The notes below the pieces were generated by a model. It ran no database searches, had not been told where the DNA came from, and saw only the letters and a program-made list of their open reading frames with translations. Positions 42,677-51,592 of a DNA stretch of 64,000 bases are shown here, one piece after another. The translations under genes and the position numbers were made by a program. The stretch comes from Pseudomonas sp. Root562 (GTDB lineage Bacteria; Pseudomonadota; Gammaproteobacteria; Pseudomonadales; Pseudomonadaceae): positions 123,692-187,691 of the forward strand of contig NZ_LMGK01000024.1 in assembly GCF_001427125.1 (NCBI RefSeq). The letters are read 5' to 3'. Positions within the stretch are counted from its first letter, which is position 1. Every line of letters starts with the position of its first letter.

Positions 42677-43087
42677 ATGAAATTCGCAAAAATCGCGCAG
42701 AAACTCGCCCTGTGGGCCGGTAGCCCCACCACGTTCCTGGGAGCGATCATTCTGATTTTTTTGTGGGCGGTGAGCGGTCCGTTTTTTGGTTACAACGACA
42801 CCTGGCAACTGGTCATCAATACCTCGACCACCATCATTACGTTCCTGATGGTGTTCCTGATCCAGAACACGCAGAACCGTGACACCGACATTTTGCATCT
42901 GAAGGTCGACGAGTTGCTGCGGGTGACGAAGGAAGCGCAGAACGCGATGCTCGGGCTCGAAGCACTGGACCTCAAGGAACTGGAGGCGCTGAGAAAGCGC
43001 TATCGCAGCCTCGGCGAGGGGCAGACCATTGAACTGGAAGGCACGGTTGTCGAAGAAAAGGGCAAGTCTGGTTTGAAGGACTGCTGA
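42677..43087 (+). CDS. Low-affinity iron permease (Fet4-like) family protein
   Basis: 136 residues with two membrane helices near 20-40 and 50-70. The FLIQNTQNRDTDILHLKVDELL segment is the signature of the Fet4-related family PF04120. A transport role is established only for yeast Fet4, which is much larger, so bacterial function is uncertain. Starts shortly after AAGGAAACACGGCC. Confidence 0.85.
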   Translation: MKFAKIAQKLALWAGSPTTFLGAIILIFLWAVSGPFFGYNDTWQLVINTSTTIITFLMVFLIQNTQNRDTDILHLKVDELLRVTKEAQNAMLGLEALDLKELEALRKRYRSLGEGQTIELEGTVVEEKGKSGLKDC

Positions 43088-43127
43088 AATGCGCAGGCGA
43101 CCGATGTCGCCTGCGCAATACCAAAAG

Positions 43128-43631
43128 CTAGCGGCTGGCTTGCAGCGCCCTGGCCATTTGCAGATGGTTCTGCAGTTTGGGCAGGGTTTCTTCGGCGAAT
43201 GCCTTTATTTGTGGCACGTCGGTGGTTTGCGCCGTTTGCTCAAGTTGCTCGATGGCTTCCTGAGTGGTCTTCACCTGGCTCGCCGCGTAGGCCTCATCGA
43301 ACGTTTCGCCATCCATCACTTGCGGCATCAGGGCCTTGGCCTTTTCCACCACTTCTTCACGGGGAGCCACAGGCAGATCCAGCTGTTTGGCGATCTTCGC
43401 CAGGTGCTGATTGGCGGTGGTGCGGTCGTTGATCACGACGATGGTGTAATCCTTGACCTCTTTGGATTCGGATTTCTGGTGCGCCAGGCGGCTGGCTTCG
43501 ATTTCTGCCACGCCTTTGGCCGAGGTATCGTTGATGAATTCGGTGGGTGTCTGGGCGAAGGCGCCAGTGGCACACAGGCCCAGTAACACGGCAAAACCGC
43601 TGTTGCGTAATCGGGTGGCCATCCGGTTCAT
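43128..43631 (-). CDS. DUF4142 periplasmic protein
   Basis: 167 residues with signal peptide ending GAFAQ. The mature part is all-helical ferritin-like DUF4142: FINDTSAKGVAEIEASRLA, then VINDRTTANQHL and FDEAYAASQVKTTQEAI. Often found in stress-related contexts; the molecular role is unknown. Confidence 0.85.
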   Translation of the reverse strand: MNRMATRLRNSGFAVLLGLCATGAFAQTPTEFINDTSAKGVAEIEASRLAHQKSESKEVKDYTIVVINDRTTANQHLAKIAKQLDLPVAPREEVVEKAKALMPQVMDGETFDEAYAASQVKTTQEAIEQLEQTAQTTDVPQIKAFAEETLPKLQNHLQMARALQASR

Positions 43632-43658
43632 GGTCGCGCCCTCCTCTTAAAATTCAAA

Positions 43659-43676
43659 CGGGAGCTTTCGCTCCCG
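43659..43676. terminator. Terminator between two minus-strand stress genes
   Basis: CGGGAGC-TTTC-GCTCCCG, with AAACTT-rich flanks; on the minus strand it is followed by a T-rich stretch, placing it after the KGG gene. Confidence 0.7.
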
Positions 43677-43703
43677 CTTCTCAATCAAAACTACCAACAT
43701 CCA

Positions 43704-43859
43704 TTACTTGGATTTCTGTGCGGGCTTACGACCCATGTCGGGTTTAGGCTCTTTGTCGACAGTCGTGGTGGTAGTTTTCCCACCTTTGCGACCGGCTTCA
43801 GACGCCTTCGTTCGATCGTTGGAGAAGTTTCCCGAGTTCGAGTTTCTTGAGTTAGGCAT
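43704..43859 (-). CDS. Small KGG-motif stress protein
   Basis: 51 residues, too short for most gene finders. Reads MPNSRNSNSGNFSNDRTKA then SEAGRKGGKTTTTT, with the KGG motif of the YciG/con-10-like family, and ends KPAQKSK. Ribosome site GGTAGAGAA upstream of 43859. Members are general-stress induced and probably disordered. Gene function is not known. Confidence 0.75.
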   Translation of the reverse strand: MPNSRNSNSGNFSNDRTKASEAGRKGGKTTTTTVDKEPKPDMGRKPAQKSK

Positions 43860-43975
43860 GATTCTCTACCTCTTGGTAATGATCGCGGCGAGCTGTAGCC
43901 CGCATAGAATCTGAATTTTCGCGATGCAAAAGGTTTAGAAAATCTGGAATCGCCACGACGAACGGTGAGATTTTT

Positions 43976-45322
43976 TCAGACGAGCCGCAGGTGATGTTCA
44001 CGCTTGGCGGTGTACATCGCTTCGTCGGCATGCCGGAACAACTGCTTTTCTTCCGTACCATGTTCTGGGTATTGCGCCACCCCGATGCTTGGCTGGATGC
44101 TCAGGCTGTGGCCGTCCAGACGCAACGGCGCGGCCAGCACCTGACGGATTTTCCCGGCCACGCAGTCGGCATCGCCTGAGGCGTGGATGCTGTGCAGCAA
44201 CACCACGAATTCGTCACCGCCAATGCGCGCCACGGTATCGGTTTCGCGCACGCAGCCCTTGAGTCGATTGGCCACGGTTTGCAGGAGCATGTCGCCCACC
44301 GCATGGCCGTGGGTGTCGTTGACCTGTTTGAATCGGTCGAGGTCGACATACAGCAGCGCCATGCGTCCGCAATCTGCGCGGGCCGCTTCGATTGACAGCT
44401 TTAACCGGTCACGCAGCAATTCGCGGTTAGGCAGTTGGGTCAATTGATCATATTGGGCCATGCGTTGCAGGCGTGCGTGCAATTGTTTGCGCTCGATCGC
44501 CGTCGCGACCTGGGCGCAGACGTACTGCAACAGCTCTTTATCCTGCTCGGTATAGCGCTCGCCACCGGGGATGCTTTTGACGATCAGTGCGCCGATGGTG
44601 CCGTTTTGCGAGTTCAGCGGCACACCCAGCCAGCACGGAGAATTCTGCCCGGTCACCAGTAATTCGAACCCTTCGGGTGGATTATCCTGGCCTGGGGTCA
44701 GCAGGATCGGCATGCCGCTGCGAATGACCTCGGCGCACAGACGCCCGGTCATTGTGCCGGGCTGTTCGGGTTGGGGTTCGTGATCGTCGACGTGATACGG
44801 GAAATTCAACTGCGCGCAATGCTCGTCATACAATGCCACGGAAAAGTTCAGCGCTGGCAACCATTCACCAATGATCAGGTGGATGCGTTTGAACAACGCC
44901 AGCAGGTCTTCCGCCGCATGGGCCGCTTCCGAAATCGCGTACAGCGCCGCTTGCCGGGACTCCGCCTGCTTGCGCTCGGTAATGTCGCGGGCCACGGCGA
45001 TGCGCAACTGATCGACCTCCGACCAACGCGCCGACCAAAGAATGTGCACCACCTGGCCGTCCTTGCGCAGGTAGCGGTTTTCGAAATTGAGCTTGGGCTC
45101 GCCGCCCATGATTTCGCGTGCAGCGTCCAGGGTTCGCTGGCGATCGGCCGGGTGCACCAGATCGATCATCGACTGGCCGATCAGTTCGTCAGGGCTATAG
45201 CCGAAAATGCGCTCGCAGGCGGCACTGACAAAAACGAAGCGACCCTGTTTGTCGACCGCGCAAACGGCGTCCAGCAAGAGATCGATGTAGCTCGCCATCG
45301 GAGCGGAATTTCTGGAGGTCAT
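43976..45322 (-). CDS. PAS-GAF-GGDEF diguanylate cyclase
   Basis: 448 residues, no membrane segment. PAS with PAC at about 12-130 (FGYSPDELIGQSMIDLVHP; ARDITERKQAE), GAF 145-285, and GGDEF 305-448 with active site GGDEF at 368-372 and the I-site RETD five residues before it. Predicted cytoplasmic, active and feedback-inhibited c-di-GMP synthase. Start placed at 45322 (MTSRNSAPMASYIDLLL); the frame is open for 46 more codons. Confidence 0.9.
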   Translation of the reverse strand: MTSRNSAPMASYIDLLLDAVCAVDKQGRFVFVSAACERIFGYSPDELIGQSMIDLVHPADRQRTLDAAREIMGGEPKLNFENRYLRKDGQVVHILWSARWSEVDQLRIAVARDITERKQAESRQAALYAISEAAHAAEDLLALFKRIHLIIGEWLPALNFSVALYDEHCAQLNFPYHVDDHEPQPEQPGTMTGRLCAEVIRSGMPILLTPGQDNPPEGFELLVTGQNSPCWLGVPLNSQNGTIGALIVKSIPGGERYTEQDKELLQYVCAQVATAIERKQLHARLQRMAQYDQLTQLPNRELLRDRLKLSIEAARADCGRMALLYVDLDRFKQVNDTHGHAVGDMLLQTVANRLKGCVRETDTVARIGGDEFVVLLHSIHASGDADCVAGKIRQVLAAPLRLDGHSLSIQPSIGVAQYPEHGTEEKQLFRHADEAMYTAKREHHLRLV

Positions 45323-45404
45323 GGTGCCGAGCGCGTGTCCGAACAATGCAACAATATGAAAACCATCCCGTACGTGTGCGACTGATGCATCCCGGCGATC
45401 AGCG

Positions 45405-46043
45405 TCAAGCCTTGTTCGCCACCAGCCCCGGCAGCGCATGAGCCAAGGCGTTGATGGCAAAACCGATGAACATCACCCCGCACAATCGGGTGATCGCCAA
45501 TTCATGCCGTTGATACAACGTGCGTACCCGCTGCGCCCCGACGATGCCGATGAGGATAGCGTAAGCGACAAGGCCGCCGACGAAACTCAGGAAAATCAGC
45601 CAGGGCAACATCGACCAGGTCAGCAACTCGGCGCGGCTCGACAACAATGCCGTGAACGTGGCTACCGCTACCGGGTAGGCCTTGGGGTTGGTCAGGCCGA
45701 ACAGGATGCCATGCCAGAACGGCTGACGCGCCGGGCCTTGCGGCGCTTGGGCACTTTGGCGGCGCACTCGTACTGCACGCCAGCCAAGCCAGAACAGATA
45801 GAGACCGCTGAGCACGCCCAGTACGTCAAACGCGGTGCTGCCGACTTCTCGCGCCCCGACAATCGCCACCAACGCGGTGCTGCACCAGATCACATCGCCC
45901 AGCAAATGCCCGCAAAGAAACCCCGCCCCTGCCCGTCGCCCATGCGCCGCGCCGATGCCAAACACAGCCAGTACGCCGGGCCCCGGAGTGATGCCGTAAA
46001 TGAATCCCGAGGCGAGAACAGCCATCAGCAACGAGGGGGTCAT
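45405..46043 (-). CDS. LysE family amino-acid exporter
   Basis: 212 residues with six predicted membrane helices and the family N-terminal motif GITPGPGVLAVFG. Exports an amino acid or homoserine lactone-like compound; substrate unknown. The central loop with GLTNPKAYPVAVATF is characteristic. Confidence 0.9.
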   Translation of the reverse strand: MTPSLLMAVLASGFIYGITPGPGVLAVFGIGAAHGRRAGAGFLCGHLLGDVIWCSTALVAIVGAREVGSTAFDVLGVLSGLYLFWLGWRAVRVRRQSAQAPQGPARQPFWHGILFGLTNPKAYPVAVATFTALLSSRAELLTWSMLPWLIFLSFVGGLVAYAILIGIVGAQRVRTLYQRHELAITRLCGVMFIGFAINALAHALPGLVANKA

Positions 46044-46156
46044 GGGAAGTCCCTTTGAACTTTCTGGTGAATGGGCGCCAGTCTATATCAGGTCATTGCC
46101 TGTCGACCGAAACATCTCGACAGACGAACGGGATGGCAGCGTCCACAGGATGGCGG

Positions 46157-46185
46157 TGTAGTATGTTGTATTACAAACCACTACA
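46157..46185. promoter_or_regulatory. Operator palindrome of the parDE-type module
   Basis: Two nested dyads share one centre at 46171: TGTAGT (46157-46162) with ACTACA (46180-46185), and TTGTA (46166-46170) with TACAA (46172-46176). It lies 12-40 bases upstream of the antitoxin start, as expected for an autoregulating ribbon-helix-helix repressor. Confidence 0.75.
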
Positions 46186-46196
46186 TCGAGACCATC

Positions 46197-46436
46197 ATGT
46201 CCGTTATGTCTCTGCGCGTACCAGACGATATCGCCGATACGCTCGCCAGTCTTTCCAAAGCAACGGGACGCAGCAAATCCTTTTTGGCGGTCAACGCATT
46301 GCGTGAATACCTGGCCCGTGAAGCGTGGCAAATCGAGGAGATTCAGAACGCTTTGAAAGAAGCCGATGAAGGTGACTTCGCGACCCAAGAAGAAGTGGAC
46401 GCTATCGCTGGTAAGTGGACGGCCAATGCGCGTTGA
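46197..46436 (+). CDS. Ribbon-helix-helix antitoxin (ParD/CopG type)
   Basis: 79 residues from 46197; MSLR at codon 4 is an alternative start. N-terminal RHH: SLRVPDDIADTLASLSKATGRSKSFLAVNAL. C-terminal acidic helix (EEIQNALKEADEGDFATQEE) binds the toxin. Overlaps the toxin start by 11 bases and is preceded by a palindromic operator. Confidence 0.9.
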   Translation: MSVMSLRVPDDIADTLASLSKATGRSKSFLAVNALREYLAREAWQIEEIQNALKEADEGDFATQEEVDAIAGKWTANAR

Positions 46437-46707
46437 GTGGTTGCGTACGGCATTAAAGAATCTCGATGACGAAGCAGCGTACATCGCTATCGAGAATCCT
46501 GAGGCAGCAGCAGATTTTGTTCAGGCGATTATCGCCAGCGTGGATCACCTTGCCCGATTTCCAGCGACAGGTCGTGAGGGACGTTTACCCGGTACCAGAG
46601 AATGGGTGGTGCCTGATCGCCCTTATTTGATTCCCTACCGGGTTCGCCAAGGTCGGCTTCAGGTACTACGCGCTTTTCACACGCGCCGACTTCCACCTTC
46701 AAGTTAG
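46426..46707 (+). CDS. RelE/ParE family toxin
   Basis: 93 residues from 46426. RelE/ParE fold: VEWLRTALKNLDDEAAYIA, HLARFPATGREGRLPGTREWVV and C-terminal YRVRQGRLQVLRAFHTRR. Whether it is a gyrase poison (ParE) or a ribonuclease (RelE) cannot be decided from sequence; the RHH antitoxin favours ParE. Confidence 0.9.
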   Translation: MRVEWLRTALKNLDDEAAYIAIENPEAAADFVQAIIASVDHLARFPATGREGRLPGTREWVVPDRPYLIPYRVRQGRLQVLRAFHTRRLPPSS

Positions 46708-46783
46708 TGAAGTCTGAATCGCAGCCTTCGGCAGCGCCTACAAGGATGCGTGGTCCTTGTGGGCTGCCGTAGCCTGCGAATCG

Positions 46784-48115
46784 TCAGATCTTGTCGAGCG
46801 TACGCAGCTTCTGCGGCAGCCCCCACATCAGCAGCGCCACGGCGATCAGCGCACAAACTCCAATCACATACAACGCCGGTGTGGTGCTGCCGGTCAGGTC
46901 CTTGATGCGTCCAACCATCACCGGGCTGACAATGCCGCCAAACTGACCCAGGGTGTTAATCACCGCAATCCCGCCCGCAGCTCCCGCGCCCGCACCAGCC
47001 AGCAATTTCGGTGGCAGGGTCCAGAAGCTTGGGATGGAAGCGATGATCCCGGCGCCGAGCAGGCCCAGCGCAACGATCAGGAAAGTCGTGTGGTTGGCGA
47101 AGATTCCCGCACAGAAGAAGCCGACTGCGCCCACCGCTACCAGACCCGCGACAAATTTGCGGCGCTCGCCTGAAGCATCAGACAAACGCCCAATCACCAC
47201 CATGCTGATCGCACCGCAGATGTACGGTATCGCGGTCAGCAGACCAATCATCACCGGGCTCTCGGTCCCTGCGCTGCGGATCAGTTGAGGCGCCCAGAAG
47301 TTCAGGCCATAGGACGCCACTTGAATCAGGAAGTAGATCAGGCCGAGGGTCAGGAAGCCCGGAATCCGCAGCGCCGCGAGCAGCGAGCCGCCGCTCTTAT
47401 GCGGTTCATGGTGAGCGATGCGACTGGCCAGCAGTGTCTTTTCCGACGGTGTCAGCCAATGGGCGTCTTCGATGCGGTCCTTGAGCAAGGTCAGTACCAA
47501 CAGCCCGAGACCAATGCATGGCACGCCGCCGAGCAGGAACAACCAGTGCCAGCCACGCATTTCAAGAAAACCATCCAGGTGTTGCAACACCAGTCCGGAG
47601 AACGGTGCACCGACCAGACCGGCAAACGCCGACGCCAGGAACAACATCGACGTGATGCGACCACGATAGTGCTGGGGGAACCACAACGTCAGGTAATACA
47701 GCACACCCGGCGCAAATCCGGCCTCCATCGCACCGATCAGGAATCGCAGGACGTAAAACTGCCATTCGCTGTTGACGAACACCATCAATGCGGTGGCCAG
47801 GCCCCAGGACATCATGATCCGGGCGATCCAGCGCCGGGCGCCGACCTTGTACAACATCATGTTGCTCGGCACTTCGAAAATCACGTAACCGACCACGAAC
47901 AACCCGGCGCCGAGGCCATACGCGGTATCGCTCAGGCTCAGATCGGCCTGTAGCTGGAACTTGGCGAAGCTGATGTTGATGCGATCGAAAAAAGCGAACA
48001 GATAGCAGACCATGATCAGCGGCATCAGGCGCCAGGCGACCTTGCTGACCAGGGCTTTTTCTTCATCGTGGGTAACGGCCGGGCTCGCGCCGGCCTCCAG
48101 TGCATTAAGGCTCAT
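46784..48115 (-). CDS. MFS transporter, anion:cation symporter family
   Basis: 443 residues and 12 predicted helices with DRINISFAKFQL after TM1, typical of the ACS subfamily (tartrate, phthalate, galactonate carriers). Ends a minus-strand cluster with an HMG-CoA-lyase-like enzyme and a CoA transferase, so a hydroxylated or branched dicarboxylate is the likely substrate. Confidence 0.9.
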   Translation of the reverse strand: MSLNALEAGASPAVTHDEEKALVSKVAWRLMPLIMVCYLFAFFDRINISFAKFQLQADLSLSDTAYGLGAGLFVVGYVIFEVPSNMMLYKVGARRWIARIMMSWGLATALMVFVNSEWQFYVLRFLIGAMEAGFAPGVLYYLTLWFPQHYRGRITSMLFLASAFAGLVGAPFSGLVLQHLDGFLEMRGWHWLFLLGGVPCIGLGLLVLTLLKDRIEDAHWLTPSEKTLLASRIAHHEPHKSGGSLLAALRIPGFLTLGLIYFLIQVASYGLNFWAPQLIRSAGTESPVMIGLLTAIPYICGAISMVVIGRLSDASGERRKFVAGLVAVGAVGFFCAGIFANHTTFLIVALGLLGAGIIASIPSFWTLPPKLLAGAGAGAAGGIAVINTLGQFGGIVSPVMVGRIKDLTGSTTPALYVIGVCALIAVALLMWGLPQKLRTLDKI

Positions 48116-48191
48116 TGTTTTCTCCAGGCGGACTTCCCTTGGGTGTCCGATTGTTTTTGTTGTCTGGTTGGTTTTTACAGGTCACGCGTCA

Positions 48192-49115
48192 TCAGGGGAC
48201 TGGATGCAAATCGCAATTGCGTCCAGCCTTGGCCAGCTGGCCTGGCACTTCATGGCCCAGCAGTGCCGGCAATCCTCGGGAAAGCTTCAGCAACAACGGC
48301 AGATCGATACCGGTTGGAATCCCGACTTCATCGCACAGGTTGACCAGGTCCTCGGTGCAAATATTGCCCGACGCACCCGGCGCGAACGGACAGCCGCCGA
48401 GCCCGCCAAGTGCCGCGTCGAAACGTCGGGCACCCGCCTCGTAGGCGGCCAGCACGTTGCACAGGCCAAGGCCTCGGGTGTTATGAAAATGCAGGGTCAA
48501 ATCCGCCGGCGATACCTGCTGCTGCACCCTGCGCACCAAGCGCTCGACCTGGCGCGGATTGGCCATGCCGGTGGTGTCGGCCAGGGTGATGCCCTGGATG
48601 CCGAGCTCCTGATAGGCCTCGACGATCTGCAGCACCCGGTCTTCATCGATCTTGCCTTCGAACGGGCAGCCGAACGTGGTAGCGATGCTGGCGTTGAGTC
48701 GCACCTTGGAGCCCTGCACGAAGTGCACAATCTCGCCGAACGCGGCCAAAGAGTCTTCGCAGCGCATGCGCATGTTCGCCAGGTTATGAGTCTGGCTGGC
48801 GGACATCACCAGGTTCAGTTCATCGGCAGTGCAGGCCAGTGCCCGTTGCGCGCCCTTCAGGTTGGGGATCAACGCGACGTAGATCACCCCCGGTTGGCGA
48901 GTGATGCCCTTGAACACCTGCTCACCATCGCGCAATGCGGGAATGGCCTTGGGCGACACGAACGAACCGGCCTCGATACGGCTGAATCCGGCTAGCGACA
49001 GTTGATCGATCAGGGCAATTTTGTCGATGGTTTCAACCCAGGTCGGCTCGATCTGCAAGCCGTCGCGCGGGGACACTTCCTGAACGATGAGGCGCTCGGA
49101 ATAATCAGTGATCAT
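48192..49115 (-). CDS. Hydroxymethylglutaryl-CoA lyase family enzyme
   Basis: 307 residues, HMGL-like TIM barrel. Catalytic Arg in VSPRDGLQ, metal ligands in HFHNTRG, and the active-site Cys loop GGLGGCPFAPGASGNICTED. Cleaves a 3-hydroxy-3-methyl-acyl-CoA to acetyl-CoA or a related product. The HFHNTRG motif differs from HCHDTYG of leucine-pathway HMG-CoA lyases, so a related substrate such as citramalyl-CoA is possible. Overlaps the CoA-transferase gene by four bases. Confidence 0.88.
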   Translation of the reverse strand: MITDYSERLIVQEVSPRDGLQIEPTWVETIDKIALIDQLSLAGFSRIEAGSFVSPKAIPALRDGEQVFKGITRQPGVIYVALIPNLKGAQRALACTADELNLVMSASQTHNLANMRMRCEDSLAAFGEIVHFVQGSKVRLNASIATTFGCPFEGKIDEDRVLQIVEAYQELGIQGITLADTTGMANPRQVERLVRRVQQQVSPADLTLHFHNTRGLGLCNVLAAYEAGARRFDAALGGLGGCPFAPGASGNICTEDLVNLCDEVGIPTGIDLPLLLKLSRGLPALLGHEVPGQLAKAGRNCDLHPVP

Positions 49116-50305
49116 TGCACCACTCCTTCAGTTTTCAGGCGTTTGATGTCCGCTTCGGTCAGGCCCAATTGCGCGAGGATGCAGTCGGTATGCTGACCCA
49201 GACCGGGGCCGGACCAGTTCACGCCGCCAGGGGTTTGCGAGAGTTTCGGCACGATGCCCGGCATCTTCACCGTGGCGCCACCCGGCAGTTCGGCGTTGAG
49301 CAGCATGTTCCGCGCCTGGTAGTGCGGATCGGCAACAATATCGGCCACTGAGTAGATGCGCCCGGCCGGGACTTCGGCGGCTTCCAGCGCGGCCAGAACG
49401 TCGTCGATCGGCAGGCTGCTGGTCCAGTGAGTGATCGCTGCGTCGAGCAGATTGCTTTGGGCCGCACGCCCGTCGTTGTGGGCAAACTCGGGGGCGTCGG
49501 CCAGATCGTGGCGGCCGATGGTTTGCATCAGGCGCTTGTAGATGGGATCGCTGTTGCCGGCGATCACCACATAGGCGCCATCGGCCGTGAGGTAGGTGTT
49601 GGAAGGCGCGATGCCGGGCAAGGCACCGCCACTGCGCTCACGCACGTGGCCGAGCATGTCGTACTCGGGCACCAGGCTTTCCATGACGTTGAACACGCTT
49701 TCGGCCAGCGACACATCGACGATTTGCCCGCCGCCCTGCCCGGTCTTGACTCGCAGCAACGACATCAGCGCGCCGATCACCGCATGCAGCGACGCCAGGG
49801 AATCGCCGAGGCTCACGCCGACGCGCGCCGGCGGGGAATCCGGGTTGCCGGTGGTGTAGCGAATCCCACCCATGGCCTCGCCGATGGCGCCGAAACCCGG
49901 ACGGTCGCGGTACGGGCCGGTCTGGCCGTAGCCAGAGATCCGCACCAGGGTCAGGTTCGGGTTGAGGGCATGCAGCACGTCCCAACCGAGACCGAGTTTT
50001 TCCAGCGCGCCGGGGCGCAGGTTTTCGATCAGCACGTCGGCGCTGGTCGCCAGTTGCTTGACCAGTTCGATGCCTTCGGGGGATTTCAGGTTCAGCGCCA
50101 GGGATTTCTTGTTGCGTGATTGCAGATACCACCACAACGAAGTGCCTTCGTGCAGCTTGCGCCATTTGCGCAAGGGATCACCCTGGCCCATGGCTTCGAT
50201 CTTGATCACTTCGGCGCCGAACTCGGCGAGCATGCGCGCGGCGAACGGCGCGGCGATCAGCGTGCCGATCTCGATCACTTTGATTGCACTCAAGGGGGCA
50301 GTCAT
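49112..50305 (-). CDS. CaiB/BaiF family (class III) CoA transferase
   Basis: 397 residues. The catalytic Asp is D168 in VSLGDSLASL, with the N-terminal VIEIGTLIAAPFAARMLAEFGA and NKKSLALNLKS motifs. Transfers CoA, often from succinyl-CoA, to a carboxylate. Coupled to the lyase downstream, it should activate the acid that the lyase cleaves. Confidence 0.92.
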   Translation of the reverse strand: MTAPLSAIKVIEIGTLIAAPFAARMLAEFGAEVIKIEAMGQGDPLRKWRKLHEGTSLWWYLQSRNKKSLALNLKSPEGIELVKQLATSADVLIENLRPGALEKLGLGWDVLHALNPNLTLVRISGYGQTGPYRDRPGFGAIGEAMGGIRYTTGNPDSPPARVGVSLGDSLASLHAVIGALMSLLRVKTGQGGGQIVDVSLAESVFNVMESLVPEYDMLGHVRERSGGALPGIAPSNTYLTADGAYVVIAGNSDPIYKRLMQTIGRHDLADAPEFAHNDGRAAQSNLLDAAITHWTSSLPIDDVLAALEAAEVPAGRIYSVADIVADPHYQARNMLLNAELPGGATVKMPGIVPKLSQTPGGVNWSGPGLGQHTDCILAQLGLTEADIKRLKTEGVVQ

Positions 50306-50386
50306 CGCGGGTACCTCTTGTTCTTGGAATATGGGCCAAGGCTAGAGGACGACGGGGCCTGCAATCCAACCTTCAGTTGGCAACGG

Positions 50387-50407
50387 GCGTTCGCGAAATG
50401 CGAACGC
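50387..50407. promoter_or_regulatory. Candidate LysR-type operator
   Basis: Perfect dyad GCGTTCGC-GAAAT-GCGAACGC; its core TCGC-N5-GCGA fits the T-N11-A rule of LysR-type regulators. It is 82-102 bases upstream of the CoA-transferase start and downstream of the co-oriented lysR gene. Confidence 0.7.
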
Positions 50408-50439
50408 TTCTGAATTTTTCGCGACCTCAAGGCCGCCAT

Positions 50440-50501
50440 CGCGGGCAAGCCTGGCTCCTACATGGATTACGCTAGGCCTGTAGGATCGAGGCTTGCCCGC
50501 G
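50440..50501. repeat. REP palindrome
   Basis: Arms CGCGGGCAAGCCTGGCTCCTA and TAGGATCGAGGCTTGCCCGCG between the lysR gene and the CoA-transferase promoter. Confidence 0.85.
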
Positions 50502-50529
50502 AAGGGCCGGTACCTTCAACGCAGAACGA

Positions 50530-51438
50530 TCAGACCTGACCACGCAAGTGTTCGAACAACATCCGGCTGACCGGCGACAGTGACGCCTCATCCCGCACCA
50601 CCAGAATCAACGCCCGATCCGACCATTCATCCGTCAACGGCACCGCGTGTAACCCCAACGCTCGACCAAACAATTCATAGGCTCGCTGTGGCAGGATGCC
50701 GATGCCCATGTTGGCTTGCACCATGCGACACACCGCATCGAACCCCGGTACATGAATGCGGATGCGCAAGACTTTGCCAGCCTGCCTCGCGGCGGCGTGG
50801 GTGCGCATGTTGATCGAACTGGCGGCATGCAGGCCGACGTAATCGGAATCCAGGGTTTGCGCAAACGGCACCGATTCGCGTGATGCCAACGTGTGCTCGG
50901 GCAGCATCACCACCACCAGTTTGTCCTGACGGTACAACACGCTGTGCAGGCCTTTGATGTCGCTGTCGATGGAACAGATCCCGAGGTCCGCCACACCATC
51001 CAGAACCCCCTGAATCACCCCGGCGCTGGGACGTTCTTCGAGATCGGTCTTGACCTGCGGGTGCCGCTCGGAAAAATCCCGCAAGTCTTCCGGCAGAAAC
51101 TGAATGATCGCCGACAGGTTGGCGAGCATCCGCACATAACCGCGCACCCCGTGGCTGTGCTCACCCAGTTCCAGGCCCATTTTCTCGACGTTGAACAGCA
51201 TTTGCCGCGCATGATGCAGCAAGGTTTCACCGGCCGCCGTCAGCGTCATGCCCTTGGCCTGGCGCACGAATAGACTGATGCCCAGCGCCTCCTCCAACTC
51301 CATCAAGCGCTTGCTCGCCGCCGACACCGCAATCGCTTCGCGCGCGGCAGCACGGGTGAGCGTGCCCTCTTCATGTACAGCGACAAACAGTTGCAGGGTG
51401 ATCAGGTCGAGGCGGCGGATCAGGCTTTTTTGCAGCAT
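50530..51438 (-). CDS. LysR family transcriptional regulator
   Basis: 302 residues. N-terminal helix-turn-helix (LFVAVHEEGTLTRAAAREAIAVSAASKRL, paraphrased) and a periplasmic-binding-like effector domain. Same strand as, and upstream of, the CoA transferase/lyase/MFS genes, and the likely regulator of that cluster through the dyad at 50387-50407. Confidence 0.9.
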   Translation of the reverse strand: MLQKSLIRRLDLITLQLFVAVHEEGTLTRAAAREAIAVSAASKRLMELEEALGISLFVRQAKGMTLTAAGETLLHHARQMLFNVEKMGLELGEHSHGVRGYVRMLANLSAIIQFLPEDLRDFSERHPQVKTDLEERPSAGVIQGVLDGVADLGICSIDSDIKGLHSVLYRQDKLVVVMLPEHTLASRESVPFAQTLDSDYVGLHAASSINMRTHAAARQAGKVLRIRIHVPGFDAVCRMVQANMGIGILPQRAYELFGRALGLHAVPLTDEWSDRALILVVRDEASLSPVSRMLFEHLRGQV

Positions 51439-51592
51439 TGGGCACTCGGCAAAGTCGGCTCAGGCGAAGGCGCAGCATAACGTCCTTCGTCCGGGCTGTG
51501 CCGGGGATGCAGCGCGCGACGAAAAATCTCCCCGCCCGGCATGATAAAGTCGCCGCCCATCAGCCCCTTTTGCCGTGAGTCGAAAAAACGCA

